Assembly (NCBI RefSeq): GCF_002968635.1
Contig: NZ_PVBN01000014.1
Coordinates: 1-64,000 of the forward strand
DNA: 64,000 nucleotides
Origin: Neorhizobium alkalisoli
GTDB lineage: Bacteria > Pseudomonadota > Alphaproteobacteria > Rhizobiales > Rhizobiaceae
Direction: 5' to 3'
The position numbers and the translations under genes were made by a program. Within the stretch, counting starts at the first letter, position 1. Every line of letters starts with the position of its first letter. The notes beneath the pieces were generated by a model, which saw only the letters and a program-made list of their open reading frames with translations, searched no databases and had not been told where the DNA came from. Shown here one piece after another: positions 58,067 through 64,000 of the stretch.

Positions 58067-58907
58067 GCCGTTCACCTACGGCTATATGCTGAACGCCATC
58101 TGGGTCAGCGCACTGGTCGGAGGCGTCTGCGGCTTCCTCTCCGCCTATCTGATGCTGAAAGGCTGGTCGCTGATCGGCGACGCACTCTCCCATTCGATCG
58201 TTCCCGGTGTGGCTGGCGCCTACATGCTCGGCCTGCCCTTCTCGATCGGTGCCTTCTTGTCAGGCGGACTGGCGGCCGGCGCCATGCTGTTCCTCAACCA
58301 GCGCACGCGGTTGAAGGAAGACGCGATCATCGGCCTGATCTTCACCTCCTTCTTCGGCCTCGGCCTATTCATGGTGTCGCTCTCGCCGACGTCGGTGAAC
58401 ATCCAGACGATCGTGCTCGGCAACATTCTCGCCATCACGACTGCGGATACGATCCAGCTTGTCATCATCGGCGGCGTCAGCCTCGCGATCCTGGCGTTGA
58501 AGTGGAAGGACCTGATGGTGACCTTCTTCGACGAGAACCACGCCCGCACCATCGGCCTGAAACCCGATCTCCTGAAAATTCTGTTCTTCACCCTCCTGTC
58601 GGCTTCCACGGTCGCCGCGCTGCAAACCGTCGGCGCCTTCCTTGTGATCGCCATGGTGGTGACGCCGGGCGCCACCGCCTATCTTCTCACCGACCGTTTC
58701 GAGCGGCTGATCCTGATGGGGCTCGTCATCGGCGCCGCCACCAGTTTCGTCGGCGCCTATCTGAGCTACTTCCTCGATGGCGCGACGGGGGGCATCATCG
58801 TCGTGCTGCAGACGGCGCTGTTCCTCGCCGCCTTCCTGTTCGCCCCGAAGCACGGCATGCTTGCGGCCCGCCGGCGGCTGCGCAAGACGCTGGAGGAAAC
58901 CGCATGA
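58047..58907 (+). CDS. sitC: Manganese/iron ABC transporter permease SitC
   Basis: A 286-residue ABC-3 family permease with about eight hydrophobic helices. The family motifs [30 protein letters not shown] and [20 protein letters not shown] are clear. It overlaps sitB by 20 bases and sitD by four, so the four proteins are made in step. Confidence 0.93.
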   Translation: MLQTLLEPFTYGYMLNAIWVSALVGGVCGFLSAYLMLKGWSLIGDALSHSIVPGVAGAYMLGLPFSIGAFLSGGLAAGAMLFLNQRTRLKEDAIIGLIFTSFFGLGLFMVSLSPTSVNIQTIVLGNILAITTADTIQLVIIGGVSLAILALKWKDLMVTFFDENHARTIGLKPDLLKILFFTLLSASTVAALQTVGAFLVIAMVVTPGATAYLLTDRFERLILMGLVIGAATSFVGAYLSYFLDGATGGIIVVLQTALFLAAFLFAPKHGMLAARRRLRKTLEETA

Positions 58908-59737
58908 ACGAGACCCTAGAACTGGCCCTCCTGCCTTTCCAGCTTCCGTTCATGCAATCGGCCTTCGTGGTGACGCTGATGATCGCAGTGCCGATGGCGA
59001 TCCTTTCCTGCTTCCTGGTGCTGAAGGGCTGGTCGCTGATGGGCGATGCGGTATCCCACGCGGTGCTGCCGGGCGTCGTCGTCGCCTATATTCTCGCGAT
59101 CCCGCTCTCCATCGGCGCTTTCGTGGCCGGGATGATCTGCGCGCTCGCAACCGGCTTCCTGAAGGAAAACAGCCGCATCAAGGAGGATACGGTGCTCGGC
59201 ATCGTCTTTTCCGGCATGTTCGGGCTGGGCCTCGTGCTCTATGTGAAAGTGCAGTCCGACGTGCATCTCGATCACATCCTGTTCGGCGACATGCTCGGCC
59301 TCCTCCCCTCGGACCTGATCGAGACCGGTTTGATCTCGCTCGCCGCGACCTTGTTCCTTGTGATCCTGCGCAAGGATCTGCTGGTCCATTCCTTCGACGA
59401 GCAGCATGCCAAGGCGATCGGCCTGCCGACGCGATTGCTGCACTACGGATTGCTGGCGGTGCTTTCCCTGACCGTGGTAGGCGCGCTGAAAGCGGTAGGC
59501 ATCATCCTCTCCGTCGCCATGCTGGTCGCGCCGGGCGCCATTGCCTTCCTGCTCACCCGCCGCTTCACGGCCATGCTGGTGACGGCGGTAGCGATTGCGG
59601 TCGGCGCCTCGGTTTGCGGCATCTACCTGAGCTTCCTCATCGACAGCGCCCCCGCCCCGACCATTGTGCTCCTGATGACCGCGCTGTTCATCCTGGCCTT
59701 CCTCAAGACCACACTGACGCCGCGCGCCGCTATCTGA
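58904..59737 (+). CDS. sitD: Manganese/iron ABC transporter permease SitD
   Basis: A 277-residue ABC-3 permease, paralogous to SitC (SCFLVLKGWSLMGDAVSHAVLPGVVVAYILAIP, then HAKAIGLPTRLLHYGLLAVLS). Two different permease subunits are the rule in SitABCD. The ATGA overlap with sitC sets the ATG at 58904. It is the end of the operon; the MarR gene begins 46 bp later. Confidence 0.93.
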   Translation: MNETLELALLPFQLPFMQSAFVVTLMIAVPMAILSCFLVLKGWSLMGDAVSHAVLPGVVVAYILAIPLSIGAFVAGMICALATGFLKENSRIKEDTVLGIVFSGMFGLGLVLYVKVQSDVHLDHILFGDMLGLLPSDLIETGLISLAATLFLVILRKDLLVHSFDEQHAKAIGLPTRLLHYGLLAVLSLTVVGALKAVGIILSVAMLVAPGAIAFLLTRRFTAMLVTAVAIAVGASVCGIYLSFLIDSAPAPTIVLLMTALFILAFLKTTLTPRAAI

Positions 59738-59755
59738 ACTTTGGCCTTGCGCAAC

Positions 59756-59785
59756 CATAGCTGCGGGTATATACCCGCAGCTATG
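59756..59785. promoter_or_regulatory. Perfect 30-bp palindrome ending in the MarR start codon
   Basis: The 15-bp arms CATAGCTGCGGGTAT (59756-59770) and ATACCCGCAGCTATG (59771-59785) are exact reverse complements with no spacer. The last three bases are the ATG of the MarR gene. The central GGGTATATACCC recurs with one change ahead of the MFS gene. It is best read as a high-affinity autoregulatory operator that would also form an RNA hairpin over the start. Confidence 0.8.
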
Positions 59786-60184
59786 CCAAACGACACTTGC
59801 CATTGCATCGTACTGCGCCAAGCCTCCCGAAAGGTCTCGTCCTATTACGACGAGGCACTGGCGCCGCTCGGCGTCAATATCGGTCAGTTCAGCCTGCTGC
59901 GTAACATCAACCGGCTGGAACCGGTCTCGCTGACCGAGCTTGCCGGCAAGGTGGATCTCGACCGATCGACGGTCGGCCGCAATACCAAGGTCTTGGAGCG
60001 CATGGGCCTCGTTGCGATCGGTCACGGTGAAGACCAGCGCGAAGCGATGCTGGCACTGACGGAGAAGGGCCGCGAGCTGCTGAAGGAAGGCGCGCCCCTT
60101 TGGGATGGCGTTCAGGAGGATATCGAAGGCCGGCTCGGGCCTGAGAAGACGAAGCAGCTTCTGCAGCTGCTCGCGGAGCTGTGA
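59783..60184 (+). CDS. MarR-family regulator with an N-terminal Cys-His-Cys
   Basis: A 133-residue winged-helix regulator. It begins MPNDTCHCIVLRQASRK, with C6 and C8 near the dimer helix, then LGVNIGQFSLLRNI, the recognition region TELAGKVDLDRSTVGRNTKVLE and the wing GLVAIGHGEDQREAMLALTEKG. N-terminal cysteines in MarR/OhrR proteins often sense oxidants or electrophiles. The start at 59783 is supported by the operator overlap; a longer frame would read through it. It precedes an MFS exporter gene, probably its target. Confidence 0.88.
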   Translation: MPNDTCHCIVLRQASRKVSSYYDEALAPLGVNIGQFSLLRNINRLEPVSLTELAGKVDLDRSTVGRNTKVLERMGLVAIGHGEDQREAMLALTEKGRELLKEGAPLWDGVQEDIEGRLGPEKTKQLLQLLAEL

Positions 60185-60199
60185 TTTTTTATTCAAAAG

Positions 60200-60211
60200 C
60201 GGGCATATACC
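60200..60211. promoter_or_regulatory. Second MarR site upstream of the MFS gene
   Basis: GGGCATATACCC matches the core of the palindrome at 59756-59785 (GGGTATATACCC) at 11 of 12 positions. It lies 16 bp after the MarR stop and ~47 bp before the MFS start, suggesting a second control point or promoter. Confidence 0.6.
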
Positions 60212-60257
60212 CATAAAATTCGCTGCAGGTGCGGCAATCGAGGAAAGGGAACAAGTC

Positions 60258-61553
60258 ATGATCTCCACGAGCGCCGCCCGATGGATGGCCGGCAGAAATC
60301 TTCATTACGGATGGGTGGTCGCCGCCACCACCTTCCTCACCATGCTGGCGACCGCCGGCGCCATGGGCTCGGCCGGCGTGATGATCCAGCCGCTGCACCA
60401 GGAATTCGGCTGGGACATCGCCGACATCTCCTCGGCCATGGCCGTCCGCCTCGTCCTCTTCGGCCTGCTCGGCCCCTTCGCCGCCGCCTTCATGAACCAT
60501 TTCGGCGTCCGGCAGGTCGTGTCCTTCGCACTCGCCTTGATCATGGGCGGCCTCGTCGTCTCGCTGTTCATGACCGAGGTCTGGCAGCTCGTGGTGTTAT
60601 GGGGCGTGGTGATCGGCGTCGGAACCGGCATGACGGCGCTGGTGCTCGGCGCCACCGTCGCGACCCGCTGGTTCTCGCAGCGCCGCGGCCTCGTCGTCGG
60701 CCTGATGACGGCGAGCAACGCCACCGGTCAGCTCGTCTTCCTGCCGCTCCTTGCCGCCATGACCGAAGCCTATGGCTGGCGCACCGCGCTCATGCTCACT
60801 GTTGCTGTCATTGCTGCGGCGATGTTGCTGGTGCTTCTCCTGATGCGTGACTATCCCGCCGATGTCGGCCTGCCGGCTTTCGGCGACACTGCCGTGTCGA
60901 AGCCGCCGAAGCAGGACCATAAGCTTCTGGCGACGCTCGTCTCGCCGCTCGTGGCGCTCCGCGAGGCCGCCGGCAGCGCCACGTTCTGGGTTCTGTTCGG
61001 TACGTTCTTTGTCTGCGGGCTCTCAACCAACGGCCTCATCCAGACGCACTGGATCTCGATCTGCGGCGATTTCGGCATGGCTGCGGTGACGGCCGCGAGC
61101 ACGCTTGCCGTAATCGGCATCTTCGATTTCTTCGGCACGATCTTTGCCGGCTGGCTCTCCGACCGCTACGACAATCGCTGGCTTCTCTTCTGGTTCTACG
61201 GCCTGCGCGGCCTGTCCTTGATCTACCTGTCGCTTTCGGGCTTCAGCTTCGTGGAGCTGTCGGTTTTTGCGATCTTCTACGGCCTCGACTGGGTGGCGAC
61301 CGTGCCCCCGACCGTCAAGATCGCTGCCGAAAAGTTCGGCCGCGAAAAGGCCGGCCTCGTCTTCGGCTGGGTATTCGCCGGCCACCAGATCGGTGCCGCA
61401 ACCGCGGCCTTTGGCGCCGGTTTCTTCAAGAGCGACTTCAACACCTACATGCCCGCGCTGCAGATCGCCGGCGTCATGTGCATGATCGCCGCCGTCTCGG
61501 TTCTCCTGCTGCGGAAGCCGGGTTCGGCGATGCCTGTGCCGCAGGCGGCTTGA
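60258..61553 (+). CDS. Major facilitator superfamily transporter
   Basis: A 431-residue MFS protein with 12 predicted helices. It starts MISTSAARWMAGRNLHYGWVV, the RNLHYGWVV element being typical of the monocarboxylate/oxalate-antiporter-like group. The central loop (~200-230) is hydrophilic and charged. Substrate unknown; the neighbouring MarR regulator suggests an organic acid, drug or redox-active compound. AGGAAAGGGA precedes the ATG at 60258. Confidence 0.87.
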   Translation: MISTSAARWMAGRNLHYGWVVAATTFLTMLATAGAMGSAGVMIQPLHQEFGWDIADISSAMAVRLVLFGLLGPFAAAFMNHFGVRQVVSFALALIMGGLVVSLFMTEVWQLVVLWGVVIGVGTGMTALVLGATVATRWFSQRRGLVVGLMTASNATGQLVFLPLLAAMTEAYGWRTALMLTVAVIAAAMLLVLLLMRDYPADVGLPAFGDTAVSKPPKQDHKLLATLVSPLVALREAAGSATFWVLFGTFFVCGLSTNGLIQTHWISICGDFGMAAVTAASTLAVIGIFDFFGTIFAGWLSDRYDNRWLLFWFYGLRGLSLIYLSLSGFSFVELSVFAIFYGLDWVATVPPTVKIAAEKFGREKAGLVFGWVFAGHQIGAATAAFGAGFFKSDFNTYMPALQIAGVMCMIAAVSVLLLRKPGSAMPVPQAA

Positions 61554-61671
61554 TCCGCGAAAACAGCGTCCCGGTGGCCGCGCCTGCGGCCGTCGGGAAA
61601 CCGCGCTCCACAGCGGAATATGACATGGTATAAGGTTCCAGCCCATAGCACGCGCCGCACCGGGAGGAACC

Positions 61672-62469
61672 ATGTCTTCGATCACTTCGGGCAATGCCGA
61701 ACAATATGCCGATAGCCGCAAGCTGGCGGCCCGCGGGCGGCTCAACAGGGAATACACGATCGCCGAAACCGGCTGGTTTCCCTGGGTCGCAAGGCAACTT
61801 CCACTGAAGCCGGACGACAAGGTGCTCGACATCGGCTGCGGCCCGGGCTGGTTCTGGGCTTCGGTCATGCAGGATGTGCCCGAGAACCTGCATCTGACGC
61901 TTGCCGATCAGTCTTCCGGCATGGTCGCGGAAGCGGTGGAGCGCTGCAGCGCCCTGCCCTTCGGATCGGTCACCGGTCGCCAGGCCGATGCCGCCGCCTT
62001 GCCCTTCGAAGATGCATCCTTCGATGCCGTCATCGCCATGCACATGCTCTATCACCTGGCTGATCAGCTGGCCGCGATTGTCGAAATGTTCCGTGTCCTC
62101 AAGCCCGGCGGCGTGCTTGCGGTGACAACCAACGGCGTCGGCAACATGCGCGAAATCTACGCCCTGACGACCGTGCTCGGCAGCCCACCGGTCGATCCGG
62201 GCGGAGCGGCCTTCGGATACGACAAGGCTCAGGCGATCATGCATGCGCAATTCGGCAACGTCACCTTCATGCAGCATCCCGCGCGCATGCGGATCACCGA
62301 GCCGGAAGACGTGTTCCTGGCGCTGACATCCTACCCGCCGGGCGACGGCGCGAGCGAGACCCAGCTTGCCGCCTTCCGCGAAGTGATCGAAGGCGCTTTC
62401 CAGTGCGGCAACGGCGTGCTCGAAGTCGGCAAGGAAACCGGCCTCTTCCTCAGCACAAAACCGGTCTGA
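61672..62469 (+). CDS. Class I SAM-dependent methyltransferase
   Basis: A 265-residue enzyme with the SAM motif VLDIGCGPGWFW (residues 51-62), motif II-like SFDAVIAMHMLYHLADQLAAIVEMFRVLKPGG, and the usual C-terminal cap. It resembles UbiE/COQ5-type small-molecule methyltransferases; the acceptor is unknown. Preceded by a weak site only. It converges with transaldolase, with a hairpin between them. Confidence 0.88.
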   Translation: MSSITSGNAEQYADSRKLAARGRLNREYTIAETGWFPWVARQLPLKPDDKVLDIGCGPGWFWASVMQDVPENLHLTLADQSSGMVAEAVERCSALPFGSVTGRQADAAALPFEDASFDAVIAMHMLYHLADQLAAIVEMFRVLKPGGVLAVTTNGVGNMREIYALTTVLGSPPVDPGGAAFGYDKAQAIMHAQFGNVTFMQHPARMRITEPEDVFLALTSYPPGDGASETQLAAFREVIEGAFQCGNGVLEVGKETGLFLSTKPV

Positions 62470-62475
62470 AAAGCA

Positions 62476-62501
62476 AAGGGCCCGTCGCGAGACGAGCCCT
62501 T
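62476..62501. terminator. Bidirectional terminator between the methyltransferase and transaldolase genes
   Basis: AAGGGCCCGTC-GCGA-GACGAGCCCTT forms an 11-bp stem with one mismatch. On the plus strand TTCTTCTTT follows; on the minus strand TTTGCTTTT follows. It can therefore stop transcription from either convergent gene. Confidence 0.78.
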
Positions 62502-62527
62502 CTTCTTTAGGTCGATGAAAAGACAGA

Positions 62528-63493
62528 TCAGGCGGCAGCGAGCGTCAGTTCCTTGCGGACCATGGTCCGCAGCGCGACGAGATCCTTCGCAAAGGCGCGG
62601 ATGCCTTCGGAGAGCTTTTCGGTCGCCATGGCATCCTCGTTCAGCATCCAGCGGAACTGCTTCTCGTTCAGCGACTGCAGCGGTTCGGCCTTGAAGGTCT
62701 CCGGCAAAAGCTTGCGCTCCAGCTTGCCGGTATCCTTGTCGAGCTCGTCGAGCAGCGCCGGGCTGATCGTCAGGCGGTCGCAGCCGGCAAGGGCTTCGAT
62801 TTCGCCGGCATTGCGGAAAGAGGCGCCCATGACGATCGTCGAGATGCCGTTCGCCTTGTAGTAGTTGTAGATCTGGCGGACGGAAAGCACGCCCGGATCG
62901 GTCTCGGCGGTGTAGTCCTGGCCGGTCGACTTCTTGAACCAGTCGAGGATGCGGCCGACGAAGGGCGAGATCAGAAATACCTTGGCTTCAGCGCATGCGA
63001 TTGCCTGGGCCTGGCTGAAGAGAAGCGTCAGGTTGCAGTCGATGCCTTCCGTCTGCAGCACTTCGGCGGCACGGATGCCTTCCCAGGTGGAAGCGAGTTT
63101 GATCAGGATGCGGTCGCGCTCGATGCCGCGCTCCTTGTAGGCGGCAATGATCGAATGGGCCTTGGCGATCGACGCTTCCGTATCGAAGGAGAGGTCGGCA
63201 TCGACTTCGGTCGAGACGCGGCCCGGAACGAGTTCGGCAAGCGCCGCACCGACATCGATCGCCAGACGGTCGGCGACCGCAGACACGACCGCGTCGTCCT
63301 GGCCGCCCTGCTTGCGGCCCCAGGCGATTGCGTCCTTCACCTTGTCGGCGAAGATCGGCGTGCCGAGCGCCTTCAAGACGATCGTCGGGTTGGTGGTGCA
63401 ATCCACGGGTTTCAGGCGGGCAACCGCCTCGATATCGCCGGTATCGGCAACGACCGTGGTCATGGAACGAAGCTGCTCTAGTTTCGACGTCAT
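62528..63493 (-). CDS. tal: Transaldolase
   Basis: A 321-residue class I transaldolase of the pentose phosphate pathway, linking sedoheptulose-7-phosphate and glyceraldehyde-3-phosphate to erythrose-4-phosphate and fructose-6-phosphate. The Schiff-base lysine is K132 in [11 protein letters not shown], the same number as in E. coli Tal[13 protein letters not shown] near 32 and [13 protein letters not shown] confirm the family. With xylA/xylB in this window it would carry xylose carbon onward. Confidence 0.95.
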   Translation of the reverse strand: MTSKLEQLRSMTTVVADTGDIEAVARLKPVDCTTNPTIVLKALGTPIFADKVKDAIAWGRKQGGQDDAVVSAVADRLAIDVGAALAELVPGRVSTEVDADLSFDTEASIAKAHSIIAAYKERGIERDRILIKLASTWEGIRAAEVLQTEGIDCNLTLLFSQAQAIACAEAKVFLISPFVGRILDWFKKSTGQDYTAETDPGVLSVRQIYNYYKANGISTIVMGASFRNAGEIEALAGCDRLTISPALLDELDKDTGKLERKLLPETFKAEPLQSLNEKQFRWMLNEDAMATEKLSEGIRAFAKDLVALRTMVRKELTLAAA

Positions 63494-63611
63494 CCGAATA
63501 TTCCTCGTTGGAAACTTAGGTCATCCACTCATAACCTGAACGCCTGTCGCGGGAATTTGCTCCTCCGGCGCGTAGAGAGACTATCGACCTTCCGTGGTTA
63601 AGAAGTCAAGA

Positions 63612-63639
63612 CATTTGTCATTCCGAATTGACATATGTT
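63612..63639. promoter_or_regulatory. Candidate SorC operator with overlapping promoter
   Basis: ACATTTGTCA and TGACATATGT are inverted arms (9 of 10 positions) separated by 8 bp. The right arm provides TTGACA (63629-63634), which is 17 bp from AATTAT (63652-63657), a plausible -35/-10 pair on the plus strand. The site is 50-80 bp upstream of the SorC gene. Confidence 0.6.
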
Positions 63640-63690
63640 TCATCTGAGCCAATTATCAAAGCACCTGTTCCCGATCTTTTCGGAGGCCCG

Positions 63691-64000
63691 TTGACCAAGC
63701 TCAGACGCGAGACCCATACCGCCTTTTCTGAAGCCGCGTCGCTGAGACTGCGGGCTGCGTGGCTCTATTATAACCAGGGATTGACGCAAAAAGATGTCGC
63801 CGAGCGTCTCGGCATCAGCCGCTCGACCGTGATCCGTATGCTTGACGAGGCGATGAAGCGCTCGGAAGTGCAGATCTGGATCAGCGAGGGGATCGATACC
63901 TGCGTCGAACTCGCGACCCGGCTGGAAAAGCTTTACGAACTGGACGAGGCCGTCGTGGTGCCGGCGCCGCGTGACGGTAGCGCAACCGCGATGGCGAGTG
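63691..64000 (+). CDS. SorC-family sugar-binding transcriptional regulator, 5' part, cut by the window edge
   Basis: About 103 codons are visible. The product begins (TTG start) MTKLRRETHTAFSEAASLRL, followed by the SorC HTH WLYYNQGLTQKDVAERLGISRSTVIRMLDEA and the start of the sugar-binding domain (ELDEAVVVPAPRD). GGAGG lies four bases before the TTG at 63691; no ATG is available before the HTH. SorC regulators control polyol and sugar operons, but the target here lies outside the window. It is divergent from transaldolase. Confidence 0.8.
   Translation, partial: MTKLRRETHTAFSEAASLRLRAAWLYYNQGLTQKDVAERLGISRSTVIRMLDEAMKRSEVQIWISEGIDTCVELATRLEKLYELDEAVVVPAPRDGSATAMAS

Overview
The window is 64 kb of GC-rich, densely coding DNA. 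Its content points to a chromosome of a Rhizobiaceae alphaproteobacterium (Rhizobium/Agrobacterium/Sinorhizobium relatives). The evidence is an Odc2-type ornithine/lysine decarboxylase with a long structured leader, a sitABCD operon behind Fur-family (Mur-type) boxes, xylA-xylB with a LacI-type regulator, a non-lipoprotein MetQ, eda, palindromic mosaic repeats of the RIME kind, and many LysR regulators. The genus cannot be fixed from sequence reading alone. No rRNA, tRNA, CRISPR array or prophage was seen. The only mobile DNA is the end of an IS630-family element at the left edge.

Layout. 1-165: end of an IS630-like element. 0.4-7.3 kb: a secreted serine hydrolase, two NAD(P)H oxidoreductases with a divergent HxlR regulator, a potassium channel carrying a C-terminal zinc ribbon, two small coupled hypotheticals, an ArsR-SRPBCC pair with two palindromic operators, and an OmpW-type porin. 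7.6-12.6 kb: a GNAT enzyme, odc2 with a 545-bp noncoding leader region, a LysR gene with a TTG start, and a DUF1007-NicO nickel/cobalt export pair. 12.6-23.6 kb: LysR/oxidoreductase and LysR/GST pairs, PNPOx-like and acetyltransferase genes, a TerB/DUF533 protein, a frameshifted GFA gene, eda, a CYTH-CHAD pair, trhO, a MazG-like gene and an intact GFA gene. 23.8-31.5 kb: a CHASE4-like GGDEF-EAL protein, metNIQ, a GH1 beta-glucosidase and an HD-GYP phosphodiesterase.

31.5-44.1 kb is a sugar catabolic island. On the minus strand it holds an RbsABC-type ABC transporter, a TIM-barrel isomerase, an inserted DUF4160-DUF2442 pair and a Gfo/Idh/MocA dehydrogenase. A PLP decarboxylase-like gene lies on the plus strand, followed by xylA, xylB and a LacI-type regulator on the minus strand. 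The same LacI-type palindrome (TGAGGTA-CG-TAAAKCA) precedes both the regulator gene and the transporter operon, which ties the two units into one probable regulon. A 29-codon ORF with a strong ribosome binding site overlaps the transporter start by ATGA.

44.2-54.5 kb: an EmrAB-type efflux pair with a divergent TetR regulator (two operators exactly 60 bp apart enclose divergent promoters), a TerC protein, glutathione peroxidase, an SLC13/RCK permease, gltX and lysS. 54.6-61.6 kb: an unrecognised membrane-anchored protein with histidines spaced every seven residues faces the sitABCD manganese/iron importer across a Mur-box-containing region. A MarR-MFS pair follows, with a perfect 30-bp palindrome ending in the MarR start codon. 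61.7-64 kb: a methyltransferase, transaldolase, and the start of a SorC-family regulator behind a near-perfect 10-8-10 palindrome. The regulator gene runs off the right edge.

The least explained items are the heptad-histidine protein next to sit, the MarR palindrome module, the odc2 leader with its internal ORF, and the leader ORF coupled to the sugar ABC transporter.
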